A DNA stretch of 64,000 nucleotides from Bacillota bacterium (GCA_017889635.1 JAGGAC010000021.1:1-64000), one strand, 5' to 3'. Shown: positions 53,598 through 62,646, counted from the stretch's first letter. Notes: a model not told the origin generated them from the sequence alone. Numbers and translations are program-made.

Positions 53598-54608
53598 CTA
53601 ATTCCCCAGCGTGTTTTGATCAAAGGCAAACAAAGCCTCGTTGATTTCGAAAATATTGTAATTGCCATCTTCGATAAAATACTGAATGATAACATCAAAT
53701 TTGCTGCTATTAGAAAGGGCAAAGCCGGCCTTAAACAGCAAACCCCTAGTTTCATCAAGATTTAGCCTGAGTGCTATCGCAAAGGCAATAGCGGTAGGTT
53801 TGCTTGGTTTATAATATAAGTCATTCCGGATTTTTGAAAACAGTTTTCGGTCAATATTCGCCTTTTTATAAGTTTCCGCATCGGTCATGCCATTTTCGTC
53901 AATCAAGCGCAACAACATCTGAGAAAAAGTTTCATCCATCTGCTTTACTACATCATCAAGACTACATTTACGTTTTACAACCGGAACAGGTGCTCCGAAA
54001 GGCGAAAGCATAGGCTCTTCCAGGCAATCTTCTTTCAACAGACGCCTTTCTTCAACCCTGTAGGAATTGGCCGGATGTTCTTCTACATAATTATCGTCAA
54101 TATATTGCGCAATTGATGCAAATAATCTTTCGGACAATACAAAAGACGCCTTGTCAAACATCACCAGATAAACCGTCATTTCATTGTTCAGAAGGAAATC
54201 GCCAATTACAGAAATTGCTACTTTCAACGCTCCATCCTTGGGATACCTAAAAGCGCCCGAAGATATCAATGGAAAGGCAATACTCTCAAGCTTATGTTCT
54301 TTCGCTAACGCCAGCGAGTTCATATAGCAATCAGCCAGCAACTGCTCCTCGTTATTCTTACCACCGTGCCAAACCGGACCAACCGTGTGTATTACATACT
54401 TGGCAGGCAGATTATATCCCTTTGTTATTTTAGCCTCTCCAACCTTACACCCGCCAAGAGTACGGCATTCTGCAAGTAATTCCGGTCCTGCGGCTCGATG
54501 TATTGCTCCGTCAACCCCTCCGCCGCCAAGCAAAGACGAATTTGCCGCATTGACAATAGCATCAACGTCAACTTTCGTTATATCGTTCCGGATTATTTCA
54601 AGTGGCAT
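53598..54608 (-). CDS. Macro-domain protein with C-terminal helical/HTH-like domain
   Basis: 336 residues. The macro domain, about 1-170, has [35 protein letters not shown] and [14 protein letters not shown], the ADP-ribose-binding signature of YmdB/MacroD-type O-acetyl-ADP-ribose deacetylases and ADP-ribosyl hydrolases. The C-terminal ~110 residues ([38 protein letters not shown]) resemble an XRE-like helical bundle seen fused to macro domains in many Firmicutes. AAGGAGG lies upstream of the ATG. Function of the fusion unknown; ADP-ribose signalling or NAD metabolism is likely. Confidence 0.88.
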   Translation of the reverse strand: MPLEIIRNDITKVDVDAIVNAANSSLLGGGGVDGAIHRAAGPELLAECRTLGGCKVGEAKITKGYNLPAKYVIHTVGPVWHGGKNNEEQLLADCYMNSLALAKEHKLESIAFPLISSGAFRYPKDGALKVAISVIGDFLLNNEMTVYLVMFDKASFVLSERLFASIAQYIDDNYVEEHPANSYRVEERRLLKEDCLEEPMLSPFGAPVPVVKRKCSLDDVVKQMDETFSQMLLRLIDENGMTDAETYKKANIDRKLFSKIRNDLYYKPSKPTAIAFAIALRLNLDETRGLLFKAGFALSNSSKFDVIIQYFIEDGNYNIFEINEALFAFDQNTLGN

Positions 54609-54810
54609 TGCTCCACCCTCCTTTTTTTAAATCCGCCCCTTCAACCCAAGCGGCCGTTCCAATTCCAGCATTAAATCCATTATATAATTCGGACAAACAA
54701 TTATCTATAAAATCTTCCTTATTATTGTGCAAAAACCGCTCTAATAGAATATCCTTTCTCCAATATAAGTAAGTCTTGTGTTTATAGGGATTATTGCCGA
54801 CTAAACACAA
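54598..54810 (-). other. Possible small ORF preceding the macro-domain gene (doubtful)
   Basis: 70 codons, ending 11 bases inside the macro-domain gene. It has some protein-like character (LERFLHNNKEDFIDNCLSEL) but no recognised family. It starts inside the hairpin at 54761-54825 and has no clear ribosome-binding site. It may be a remnant or chance ORF in the 328-bp gap. Confidence 0.2.
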
Positions 54811-54825
54811 GACTCACTTATATTG
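54761..54825. terminator. 24-bp imperfect hairpin downstream of the arginine-deiminase-like gene
   Basis: Arms 54761-54784 and 54802-54825 pair over 24 bases with one mismatch around a 17-base loop. It lies about 110 bases past the stop at 54937. There is no T-tract on the minus strand. Terminator or a small mobile-repeat remnant. Confidence 0.5.
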
Positions 54826-54936
54826 AAGTTTTTGTATTGTTTATCAGTGACCGGTTCAAACCATTCTGCGGGGCCGTTCTTTACATTTGAATATTAAGCT
54901 GTAACACCCCATAAGCTTATCGAACCAGCGCGAGTA

Positions 54937-55869
54937 TTAATCTCTAAGCAACATGAGCGTCAAACAGCGCAGACTCCCGCCGCCTGCCAGAAGTGCATGA
55001 GGATGAAACTCTATGATCTCTATCCCCTTGCTGTATAGCTGCTTTTTTGTCTGTGCCTTTAGGGCAATATCATAATGGAACATAGTTTTAGCATCAAGCG
55101 GTATAAACGAACAAGCCCACTGCTGCTGTTCCTCAGGCGATACCGAAATAAGTTCCATTTGTCGCTCAAACATAAACTGCCTGAAATCCGCAATATCCTG
55201 TCTGCCGTTTTGAGTAATAAGCTGAGCCTTCAAAAAGGCTGGCATATATACAAGTGCCAAGTTATCATTGACTTTCCCGAACAGCATGTCGGCATGCATA
55301 TAGCGTCTGGCTTTCACAACATCAACATAAATGATTTCCGGAAATAGCGTCAGCGCATAGGAAATAAACTTTTCCACCGATTCCATGCGATGCCGCTCAG
55401 TACAGGCAATAAATGCGGTCCTAGGCGACAATATTAAAAATCCTTCAAATTGATCAGCTTCTGAAAACTCATAACATATGGGCACACCCAGGTTTGTCAG
55501 AGCTTCTTTAACAACAATCTCTTCACCAGCTCGCCCGTATCCCATTTTAGACAATACGGCTCCATTCCGGGTAATAACCGAGCTGTCATTTAGATAAGTT
55601 AAACTGGCTAATATATTCATTTTATCCTTATTCCTCTGAACAAACTCAGCCAGTTCATACACTTCAATCTGATGTTGCAACAGTAAAGATTTATAGCGCT
55701 CATGTTCAGCTGCGTACTGCTCGGCATCAGGCACTTGATCAAACATATAATACCCGGCAGTAACAGCATTTATATCAGTTATAGATACCACAGGCTTATG
55801 TATCATGACTGCTCTAAGCCGGCCAGAACTCTCAGCACCAAAAGCAACTAAAGGCAATTTAACTGCCAT
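54937..55869 (-). CDS. Arginine deiminase/amidinotransferase-fold protein, divergent
   Basis: 310 residues, ATG preceded by GGAGGAGGGGG. The pentein fold is indicated by FGAESSGRLRAVMIHKP at the N-terminus, YGRAGEEIVV near 110, a catalytic-type His in YMHADMLFGKVND near 190 and the nucleophile Cys in GGGSLRCLTLML at the C-terminus. The guanidine-binding segment, normally EGGDVL, reads EGFLIL, so a key Asp is lost. TRDP is replaced by LNDS. The protein keeps Cys and His but probably acts on a substrate other than arginine, or is a DDAH-like or inactive relative. No arcB/arcC genes nearby. Confidence 0.8.
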   Translation of the reverse strand: MAVKLPLVAFGAESSGRLRAVMIHKPVVSITDINAVTAGYYMFDQVPDAEQYAAEHERYKSLLLQHQIEVYELAEFVQRNKDKMNILASLTYLNDSSVITRNGAVLSKMGYGRAGEEIVVKEALTNLGVPICYEFSEADQFEGFLILSPRTAFIACTERHRMESVEKFISYALTLFPEIIYVDVVKARRYMHADMLFGKVNDNLALVYMPAFLKAQLITQNGRQDIADFRQFMFERQMELISVSPEEQQQWACSFIPLDAKTMFHYDIALKAQTKKQLYSKGIEIIEFHPHALLAGGGSLRCLTLMLLRD

Positions 55870-56002
55870 ACAGCCCCCTCCTCCATTTAGTTACTTTAGT
55901 TTGTCAAGTTCAGCTCTGGTTAACCCCCAATAATTAACAAAATAATTTAATGGTCTATCTCCACACGCCACCAAGCTATTCTTTCACGATCAAAACCGCT
56001 CC

Positions 56003-56851
56003 TCACTCTAATACTATCTTACCAGTAAAAACATCATCTGCAATAATTCTTAAAACTTTTTCATTTTCGTTAGGATTTAACACTCTAACATATACTTCCG
56101 GTGAACCTTTCGGAGGAATTTTCACCGCCCATACCGCCATTGTCCTAACTTTGGTTGCTGTGCTTCCAATTCTGAAGATGCTGTTATCAGGTCCTGCATT
56201 CCGGTCATTACTAAACGAGATTAAAGTGTCGAAATCATAAGGTTTTTTCGTTATGCTTAATAGCTGTCCGATACGATCATATCGTTTCTGGCTGCTCTCA
56301 CCGATCGTACGGTTAAAATCTAACATCCCTTCATACACATAATGATTCGTATGATAGGCGACAGAGTTTTCATGTGATTCAACGTGAAAATTGCCTTCCG
56401 GTCCTATTTCAATTGTTGCCACTTTATTTTTATCAGCTAACATCAAAATTTCCGGACCTAAAAATAAGTCAGTTCTAGCTAGTGCCTCATCTACACTACC
56501 GCATTCTTTTAATAATTTTACCAACACCCCACCAGTATGCGGCATTGCCCTTCTCTCTTCTGCAGGAATACTCCCCACCGTTGCACTTACTGCAACCAAT
56601 CCCTTTTTATTTATACCGGCCTTCATTCCTGAGTACTTTCCCTCCGCATAGAGACCAAAATAGCTATACCCTGTTTTAGGAGATACCAATTTTAAAAGTT
56701 CGTATTGGTTCGGCATCCAATCACGATTTTTCACTATCATACTGCCCCCGCCATTAACTAAGCTTCCATTTGCCGCCCATAACGTACAAGCCTGGCCGGA
56801 TACTGGAACAAACAATATAAACAACGTTAAATAAGCTATCCATCGTTTCAT
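56003..56851 (-). CDS. Exported Ntn-hydrolase (choloylglycine hydrolase / C45 acyltransferase-like)
   Basis: 282 residues from the ATG at 56851, with GGGGG about 9 bases before it. The signal peptide RWIAYLTLFILFVPVSGQA is followed directly by CTLWAANGS, so signal cleavage would expose the Cys that serves as N-terminal nucleophile in linear-amide C-N hydrolases. Further family segments are NRDWMPNQ near 45, KAGINKKGLVAVSATVG near 80 and a conserved Asn in YHTNHYVYEGM near 170. It is probably a periplasmic amide hydrolase acting on N-acyl compounds; bile-salt or penicillin substrates are possible but not indicated. Confidence 0.82.
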   Translation of the reverse strand: MKRWIAYLTLFILFVPVSGQACTLWAANGSLVNGGGSMIVKNRDWMPNQYELLKLVSPKTGYSYFGLYAEGKYSGMKAGINKKGLVAVSATVGSIPAEERRAMPHTGGVLVKLLKECGSVDEALARTDLFLGPEILMLADKNKVATIEIGPEGNFHVESHENSVAYHTNHYVYEGMLDFNRTIGESSQKRYDRIGQLLSITKKPYDFDTLISFSNDRNAGPDNSIFRIGSTATKVRTMAVWAVKIPPKGSPEVYVRVLNPNENEKVLRIIADDVFTGKIVLE

Positions 56852-57035
56852 GCCTGTCATCCCCCTTTTACATACCATGCCGATTTTTAGCTCTTTCAAA
56901 TGCGTTGCAGGTAAATATCACTTTGCATATCTACAGAATGTTATATTTTGTCTCAAGCAATAGAGTGCTACATATAAATTAGCGTTCTTTCAAACTTTTC
57001 CTCTCTCATCATTATAGCTGGTGCTCTTTACAAAA

Positions 57036-57074
57036 AACCACCGGATGTTTTTTGAGAACAAACATCCGGTGGTT
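57036..57074 (-). terminator. Terminator of the VOR-butyrate kinase operon
   Basis: 15-bp perfect stem AACCACCGGATGTTT / AAACATCCGGTGGTT, 9-base loop, T6 run on the minus strand, 34 bases past the last stop codon. Confidence 0.92.
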
Positions 57075-57107
57075 GAGTCACTTTATTGGGTTAGTAACAT
57101 CTTAGAG

Positions 57108-57815
57108 TCATTTTTTTATTGGCATGGACACAGGCTGCCATGGATATGTTAAATATAGCTTTATGGGCAGCAACGGCATGCTTAATTCCCGCGCTACTTG
57201 GCTGTAAAGCTCGTCGTGCACACAGGAAAAAAGAATACTTGCATAAGGCGCAATAGCTTTTTCAAGCTGTTTTGTGCCTTCGAGAAACTCTTCGGCTGTA
57301 GTCTGCGGCCCATTATTAGAGTTATTCACCATATGGAGCTTTTCCATCTTAATATGAGATACGCCAAGGATTTTTCCCATGGTTTCATCAATGTGCTCAA
57401 TATCGTAGCTCCATGGGCGAAATGCATTGAGCACATAATAGATCGCCGTATCCTCCCGGTTCAACTCCTGCTGAAAGCCACCGATGGAACGGGCACCAAT
57501 ATAATCACCGCCAACATCCAAAACAGTGAAAATTTCTTGGTCTTTAAGCAAGAGACGCACACCGCCCACAACTGTCGGAGCATCATAAAACTGCTCCTGA
57601 TAATGGACATGAATGCCTGTCGCAGTCAGGCTTTCCTCCACGTCGCGGGAGCGAAACAGCGGTTTGGTCATATCCATATCAAAAAAATGAACTGGCTTCT
57701 CACCTAAAGCGTGGAGCTCGGCGGCAAAATTTAAGGCTATCTCACTTTTGCCGCTGCCCGCCTCACCAATAAATACAAAATTTTTCTGTGTGCCAATCAG
57801 TGACTTTAAATCCAT
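57108..57815 (-). CDS. P-loop ATPase of unknown role in the VOR operon
   Basis: 235 residues. Walker A GEAGSGKSE near 17-25, DMDMTKPLFRSRD near 45-57 and Walker B-like FTVLDVGGDYIGARS near 95-108. The style is that of SIMIBI-class/MinD-like or nucleotide-kinase-like proteins, without a named family I can assign. GAGGT precedes the ATG. It is the last gene of the operon Fd-alpha-beta-gamma-butyrate kinase-ATPase, 20 bases after the kinase, so it may assist assembly or regulation of that system. Confidence 0.65.
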   Translation of the reverse strand: MDLKSLIGTQKNFVFIGEAGSGKSEIALNFAAELHALGEKPVHFFDMDMTKPLFRSRDVEESLTATGIHVHYQEQFYDAPTVVGGVRLLLKDQEIFTVLDVGGDYIGARSIGGFQQELNREDTAIYYVLNAFRPWSYDIEHIDETMGKILGVSHIKMEKLHMVNNSNNGPQTTAEEFLEGTKQLEKAIAPYASILFSCVHDELYSQVARELSMPLLPIKLYLTYPWQPVSMPIKK

Positions 57816-57835
57816 CTTTACCTCATTCTTTCAGG

Positions 57836-58915
57836 TTAAACTATTACCTTGGTGAATGTGTGAGCAGTCTCTTCTCCCCGCAGTACACGTAAGCCGCCTT
57901 CGGCCAGAGATTGCATTTCATTTTCTCCGGCATAAATATGCACAGGAGCAAGGAATGATAGCCGTTCTTTAATCATGCCGGTAAACTTTTCGGAGTATGC
58001 TATCCCGCCGGTTAGGAGAATGGCCTCTACGTCACCGGACACAATCGGAAATTCGCGGGCGATATTGCGGGAAATATTCATCGCCATAGCTTTATACACC
58101 ATATCGGCATATTCATCGCCTTCGGCAATCATTTTTTCTACCACGCGGCTGTCGTTGGTACCGAGGTGAGAGGTTAAACCGCCCTGAGACTTAAGTTGTT
58201 TAAGGGTAGTTTTTTCGTCCCAGCCCTCTTTGAAAATCTTCCGCACAAACGGCCCCATCGGCAGTGCGCCAGCCCGCTCCGGTGTGAAACTGCCGTCTTC
58301 GTCATTAACAATATCGGCAATTCTTCCTTTATAATGGAGGCTGACACTGCAGCCGCCGCCTAAGTGAGCAACAACTACACTGATATCCTTGTAGGACTTG
58401 CCGTTTTCCTTGGCATAGCGGATAGCAGTAGCGCGCATGTTCAGGTTATGTCCGTGACCAAGCCGCTCAATGTCCTTCCACCCGGTAATCTTGTTCATCT
58501 GCGGCATTTCATCAACTGCCACCGCATCGTAAATGTACGCCGGAATGCCCAGGGGTTTGGCAATCTCGTATGCAATCATCCCCCCCAGATTAGAAGCGTG
58601 CTCAAATACCGGCGCATACCTTAGCTGCCAGACCATATCCTCATTAACTTCGTAGGCTCCGGCCTGAATCGGCGGCAGAATGCCACCCCGGCCAACCACG
58701 CAGGCAAAAGTACGAATATCGTACCCTTTGTCTGCCAAAGTTTTCAGCACCAAATCCTTACGAAAATCATATTGGTCGCCGACCGAACCATACTTGGAAA
58801 TCTCCTCAGTCGAATGGGAAATACTTTCCCCAAAAACCTGCTTATCACCCTCATACACCGCAATCTTGGTGGAGGTCGAGCCTGGATTAATAATTAATAG
58901 TTTTTCCATAACCAT
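57836..58915 (-). CDS. buk: Butyrate kinase / branched-chain acyl kinase
   Basis: 359 residues of the acetate-kinase superfamily. Motifs: LIINPGSTSTKIAVYE near 6-21, GRGGILPP near 77, VVAHLGGGCSV near 182 and LLTGGIAYSE near 300. It makes ATP from butyryl- or isobutyryl/isovaleryl-phosphate. The ATG is at 58915, with a second in-frame ATG two codons on; either is possible. It follows the gamma subunit of the oxidoreductase by one base. The operon would turn branched 2-oxoacids into acyl-CoA and then acids, but a phosphotransacylase gene is not present here. Confidence 0.92.
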   Translation of the reverse strand: MVMEKLLIINPGSTSTKIAVYEGDKQVFGESISHSTEEISKYGSVGDQYDFRKDLVLKTLADKGYDIRTFACVVGRGGILPPIQAGAYEVNEDMVWQLRYAPVFEHASNLGGMIAYEIAKPLGIPAYIYDAVAVDEMPQMNKITGWKDIERLGHGHNLNMRATAIRYAKENGKSYKDISVVVAHLGGGCSVSLHYKGRIADIVNDEDGSFTPERAGALPMGPFVRKIFKEGWDEKTTLKQLKSQGGLTSHLGTNDSRVVEKMIAEGDEYADMVYKAMAMNISRNIAREFPIVSGDVEAILLTGGIAYSEKFTGMIKERLSFLAPVHIYAGENEMQSLAEGGLRVLRGEETAHTFTKVIV

Positions 58916-58916
58916 T

Positions 58917-59465
58917 TCACTTTCTGGCAGCTGCGCCGATGCTCAGGCCCTTTTCAAAGGCTTGACGGTTAAGCGGCAGCAGTTTAGGCTTGCTGCCCAG
59001 TTTATGTTCAATAGTATCCCAGATTATCTCTGGCTTAATAATTCCAGTGTAACCTACATAAACGCCCAGCATAACGATGTTTAATACCTTGGCATTGCCC
59101 ATTTCCAGTGCAAGCTCGGTGACAGGTGCTTCCACGACAGTCACATCGTCACGAGCAATGTCTTTGGATACAATGGAGCTGTTAATAAACAGTGTTCCAC
59201 CCGGCTTTAAAGTCTTCAAAAATTTGTCCATCGACGGCTGGTTCATAACCATCAGGTCGTCCATTTTATCCGCTACAGGAGCACCAATAGTCTCGTCGGA
59301 GATGACCACGAAGCAGTTAGCAGTACCGCCGCGCTGTTCGGCGCCGTATGACGGGAAAAAGGTGACGTTCAGGTCAGTGGAATCACAAGTTGCCTGGCTC
59401 AGGAACTTGCCCAAGGTCATAACGCCCTGCCCGCCGAAGCCAGCAACACATAAATTTCTTTCCAT
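58917..59465 (-). CDS. 2-oxoacid:ferredoxin oxidoreductase, gamma subunit
   Basis: 182 residues, the pyruvate/ketoisovalerate oxidoreductase catalytic (gamma) domain. FGGQGVMTLGKFLSQA near 10-25, SYGAEQRGGTANCFVVIS near 38-55 and MVMNQPSMDKF near 72 match PF01558. AAGGAGG precedes the ATG. With the alpha, beta and ferredoxin-like subunits it forms the cytoplasmic complex that oxidises 2-oxoacids to acyl-CoA and reduces ferredoxin. Confidence 0.92.
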   Translation of the reverse strand: MERNLCVAGFGGQGVMTLGKFLSQATCDSTDLNVTFFPSYGAEQRGGTANCFVVISDETIGAPVADKMDDLMVMNQPSMDKFLKTLKPGGTLFINSSIVSKDIARDDVTVVEAPVTELALEMGNAKVLNIVMLGVYVGYTGIIKPEIIWDTIEHKLGSKPKLLPLNRQAFEKGLSIGAAARK

Positions 59466-59479
59466 GCTCTTTCGCCTCC

Positions 59480-60220
59480 TTAACCGTTATCCCGAATCAC
59501 GCCAAGCGGATATTCGGTCAACATTTTTTCGTTGAGAAACTCCAGGCTCTTCAGAGGATCAAGTCCCCAGTTAGTCGGGCAGTTAGTGACAACTTCCACC
59601 ATGCTGAAGCCCTTACCGTCTAACTGATTCTGGAAGGCCTTCTTAATAGCCTTGCGAGTCTTTAAAGTATTCTGCGGCGTGTTGCAGCTGGTTCGTTCCA
59701 GATAGCAGGGAGCGGTCAGCTGGTTGAGAATTTCGCACATATGCATCGGATAGCCGTGCTCTTCGGCAATACGTCCTTTAGGAGCAGTAGACGCCTTCAT
59801 GCCTAACAGGGTGGTCGGAGCCAGCTGGCCGCCGGTCATGCCGTAGATACCGTTGTTGATAAAGATGACGCTGATATTTTCGCCACGGTTAGCAGCGGAA
59901 ACACTTTCAGCAAGGCCGATTGAAGCAAAGTCACCGTCGCCTTGATAGGTGTAAACCAGGCTGTCAGGATTAGACCGTTTTATACCAGTAGCTACCGCGC
60001 AGGCCCGGCCGTGCGGTGAGGTGATGTTGTCATAGCTCATGTATTCCATTTTAAGACCACAGCAGCCGATACCCAGCACAGCAACTGTTTTGTCAATTAT
60101 ATTCATTTCTTCAAGCACTTCGCCAATCAGTTTAATAACTGTCGAATGCATACAGCCGGGGCAAAAGCCACTGACCACGTCAGGACGAATACCCTTGGTT
60201 CTTGCGTAAATCTTCTCCAT
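59480..60220 (-). CDS. 2-oxoacid:ferredoxin oxidoreductase, beta (TPP) subunit
   Basis: 246 residues. The thiamine-diphosphate motif is YQGDGDFASIGLAESVSAANRG followed by INNGIYGMTGGQ (near 90-135). GFCPGCMHS near the N-terminus and GIGCCGLKMEYM near 47 carry cysteines that may contact an iron-sulfur cluster. AAGGAGG precedes the ATG. Its sequence style is that of the 2-ketoisovalerate (VorA-like) or 2-oxoglutarate enzymes; the butyrate kinase neighbour favours branched-chain oxoacids. Confidence 0.92.
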   Translation of the reverse strand: MEKIYARTKGIRPDVVSGFCPGCMHSTVIKLIGEVLEEMNIIDKTVAVLGIGCCGLKMEYMSYDNITSPHGRACAVATGIKRSNPDSLVYTYQGDGDFASIGLAESVSAANRGENISVIFINNGIYGMTGGQLAPTTLLGMKASTAPKGRIAEEHGYPMHMCEILNQLTAPCYLERTSCNTPQNTLKTRKAIKKAFQNQLDGKGFSMVEVVTNCPTNWGLDPLKSLEFLNEKMLTEYPLGVIRDNG

Positions 60221-60234
60221 TTAATTCGCCCTCC

Positions 60235-61308
60235 TTAAATCAGCTTGGCCACGGCGTCCATGACCTGCTCTTTTTTCATAAGATTGCCGCCGGAACACAG
60301 GCAGGTCTCAATTGGGCAGCGCCCTTTGACCGCCAAAGATACGTCCTCCAGCATCTGGGCGGGAATACTCATTTCCACATCCAGAATAGCCTTGACCTGA
60401 TTATAATTCAAGTTCTCAATAGCCTTATACGGGAAAGGATAAACGGTAATCGGACGGATTAAACCAACCTTCTTGCCGTCGGCGCGGTACTTGTCGACAA
60501 CAGTCTTGGCAATCCGGGCGGAAATACCGTAAGCCACCATAACCAGCTCAGCGTCCTCTACCTGATAATGCTCGACCTGTACGTCGTTTTTCTGCCAATT
60601 TTCATACATAACAGCAGCTTCTTCGTTGCCCTGCTGCATAATAGCAGTTGACCAGTTGCCCGGCTGAATCCAGCCACGGTTTGCATAATCCACTTTATGG
60701 CCGATAGCCGCCCACTTTTTAGAATTCTTGATGGCGGCAACTTCCTCATCACTCTTCATTTCCGGCAAAACAACCGGCTCCATCATCGTGCCGATAACAC
60801 CGTCACAGAGGATAAGAACAGGGTTGCGGTCCCGGTCAGCGTAATCGAAAGCCGCAAAGGTCATATCAACTGCTTCCTGCACCGTGGAAGGAGCAAGCAC
60901 CATCATTTTGAAGCCGCCGTTGCCACTGGCCTTTGTCGCCTGCATATAATCCATTTGAGCAGGCTGGATAGAACCTACACCAGGGCCGCCGCGCGATATG
61001 TTGGCGTAAACCATAGGAATCCTTGCAGCTGCACAATAGCTGATACCTTCGCTCTTCAGACTGATACCAGGGCTGGAGCTTGAAGTCATAGAACGGGTAC
61101 CAGCAGACGCCGCGCCGTAGACCATGCTGATTGACGCAACCTCGCTTTCGCCTTGAATAAATACGCCGCCCACCTCAGGCAAACGACGGGAAAAATACTC
61201 AGGAATCTCGTTTTGCGGAGTAATCGGATAGCCTGCGAAAAAGCGGCATCCGGCTCTTACAGCTGCCTCGGCAATAGCCTCGCAGCCCTTCATAAAAACA
61301 CGTTTCAC
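60235..61308 (-). CDS. 2-oxoacid:ferredoxin oxidoreductase, alpha subunit (VorB-type)
   Basis: 357 residues, GTG start with GGAGG 9 bases upstream. It carries the pyrimidine-binding domain of TPP with FAGYPITPQNEIPEYFSR near 24-40 and SSSPGISLKSEGISY near 76-90. The C-terminal transketolase-like domain has VAYGISARIAKTVVD near 260. Length and motifs are those of 3-methyl-2-oxobutanoate dehydrogenase subunit VorB. It acts with the three neighbouring subunits on branched or similar 2-oxoacids from amino-acid breakdown. Confidence 0.92.
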   Translation of the reverse strand: MKRVFMKGCEAIAEAAVRAGCRFFAGYPITPQNEIPEYFSRRLPEVGGVFIQGESEVASISMVYGAASAGTRSMTSSSSPGISLKSEGISYCAAARIPMVYANISRGGPGVGSIQPAQMDYMQATKASGNGGFKMMVLAPSTVQEAVDMTFAAFDYADRDRNPVLILCDGVIGTMMEPVVLPEMKSDEEVAAIKNSKKWAAIGHKVDYANRGWIQPGNWSTAIMQQGNEEAAVMYENWQKNDVQVEHYQVEDAELVMVAYGISARIAKTVVDKYRADGKKVGLIRPITVYPFPYKAIENLNYNQVKAILDVEMSIPAQMLEDVSLAVKGRCPIETCLCSGGNLMKKEQVMDAVAKLI

Positions 61309-61322
61309 TTTCGTAAACCTCC

Positions 61323-61526
61323 TTATTTATAAACTTCAATAGCCGCATCAGGACAAATTACGCCGCACATTTTGCAGCCGATACAAGCCTCTGGCTTGGC
61401 GACTTTAGCATACTCATAACCCTTGCTGTTAACCTTGTCACCGATGGCAAGCACCTGTTTGGGACAAAACTTGACACAATAGCCACAGCTCTTGCAGCTC
61501 TCGCTGCGGATTTCCACTTTTGGCAT
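61323..61526 (-). CDS. 2-oxoacid:ferredoxin oxidoreductase, delta (2x4Fe-4S) subunit
   Basis: 67 residues with CKSCGYCVKFCP near 11-22 and CIGCKMCGVICP near 47-58, two complete cluster motifs. It is the first gene of the operon, 14 bases before the alpha-subunit gene. It passes electrons from the TPP site to ferredoxin. Confidence 0.92.
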   Translation of the reverse strand: MPKVEIRSESCKSCGYCVKFCPKQVLAIGDKVNSKGYEYAKVAKPEACIGCKMCGVICPDAAIEVYK

Positions 61527-61894
61527 GTTAGTTTCCTCGCTTTCTTGTAATTCAACTGCCGCTTACCGCGCTGGCAAACACGATGGATAGGCACTTTTCC
61601 TACGAGCCGCTGCAACAGCTACAATCACATGTTTTATACTGCTTTGAGACTTGACTTTCGCAATAAATTCGTCAAAGTTTTTGATTGCCATACTATTGCG
61701 GCTCTTTTTTATATTTTATATGTTGCAAGATCTAGTCTAGCACGTTTGGCTGTTAGAAACAAGATGTATATAAAGATTTAGAATATTTTTTAAAATAAGG
61801 CGAAAGTGCTTGCAGGTACTTGCTTTTCCAGGAAAAACCTGATAAGATAAGTATCTCATATCTTGCAAGAAAAAAGAAATTGGTGAAGAAATTT
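61527..61894. promoter_or_regulatory. Divergent control region, VOR operon / GntR gene
   Basis: 368 bp without a gene. Two inverted copies of TTGCAAGAT occur at 61723-61731 (plus) and 61860-61868 (as ATCTTGCAA), each containing CTTGCAAG-like dyads. They are candidate operators for the GntR protein. GCTTGCAGGTACTTGC near 61809 is a further direct-repeat-like element. No clear -35/-10 pair was singled out. Confidence 0.45.
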
Positions 61895-62545
61895 ATGGCT
61901 ATAATCAAAAAAACATCCCTGGTTGATCAGGTGTATGAAAGGCTCAGAAAAGATATTATTTCCCTTCAGCTTCCGCTGGGAAGCAAGCTTAATGTCAACG
62001 AGCTGCAAACCAAGCTTGGCGTGAGCTGCACGCCCATTCGCGAGGCGGTAAACCGCCTGCAACTGGAGGGTCTGGTAGAATATGAGGTCAATGTGGGAGC
62101 GCATGTGCTTACCCTGAACGAACACGACGTAGAAGAAATTCAACTGTTGGCAATGACCCTTCATAAGGCGGCTATCTGTTTGGCTATGAAGGATGGAGAC
62201 AAGTCGAAAATCGCGGCTGATTTTAAAAAGCATCTGAAAGAGTACCAAGCGGCGAAAAGCATTCAAAGTGAGGTAACCGCAATCAACATGATGGTTGGCA
62301 CCTTTTACAAAAACTGTGGCAACAAACGCTTGGACAAAAGCATGATTTCCATTCAAGGGCAGCAGCTTTTACTGCGCTATGCCTATGCCAACTGCAGGGA
62401 AACCCGTGGCGCCGATGCGGCCAACTTTGCCCAGATACTGCTGGGCATACAGGCTGGGAACGTTCAGACGGTTTGCCAGGCACTGGAGGAACATGCGGAG
62501 CAGATGACTTGGGAACTAAAAAAATTATTTAATTCCCAAAACTAG
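61895..62545 (+). CDS. GntR-family (FCD/FadR-type) transcriptional regulator
   Basis: 216 residues from the ATG at 61895, with GGTGAAG upstream; the frame opens at 61820. The wHTH covers VDQVYERLRKDIISLQLPLG and SCTPIREAVNRLQLEGLVE (about 10-65). An all-helical FCD-like ligand domain follows to about 210 with an H-rich segment LEEHAEQMTWELKKLF at the end. It is divergent from the VOR-butyrate kinase operon and is its likely repressor. The ligand may be a 2-oxoacid or acyl-CoA. Confidence 0.9.
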   Translation: MAIIKKTSLVDQVYERLRKDIISLQLPLGSKLNVNELQTKLGVSCTPIREAVNRLQLEGLVEYEVNVGAHVLTLNEHDVEEIQLLAMTLHKAAICLAMKDGDKSKIAADFKKHLKEYQAAKSIQSEVTAINMMVGTFYKNCGNKRLDKSMISIQGQQLLLRYAYANCRETRGADAANFAQILLGIQAGNVQTVCQALEEHAEQMTWELKKLFNSQN

Positions 62546-62598
62546 TGAGAATCTTTCTAATGCTGCGAAACAGTACAAACCATATCTAAGCAAGCCTC

Positions 62599-62646
62599 AA
62601 AAAGAAGCATAAGCTGGCCTAAATTGGCACGCTTATGCTTCTTTTT
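62599..62646. terminator. Bidirectional terminator between GntR and the 62645-63166 gene
   Basis: 16-bp perfect stem AAAAAGAAGCATAAGC / GCTTATGCTTCTTTTT, with U-runs in both directions. Its right arm overlaps the stop codon of the convergent gene by two bases. Confidence 0.92.
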
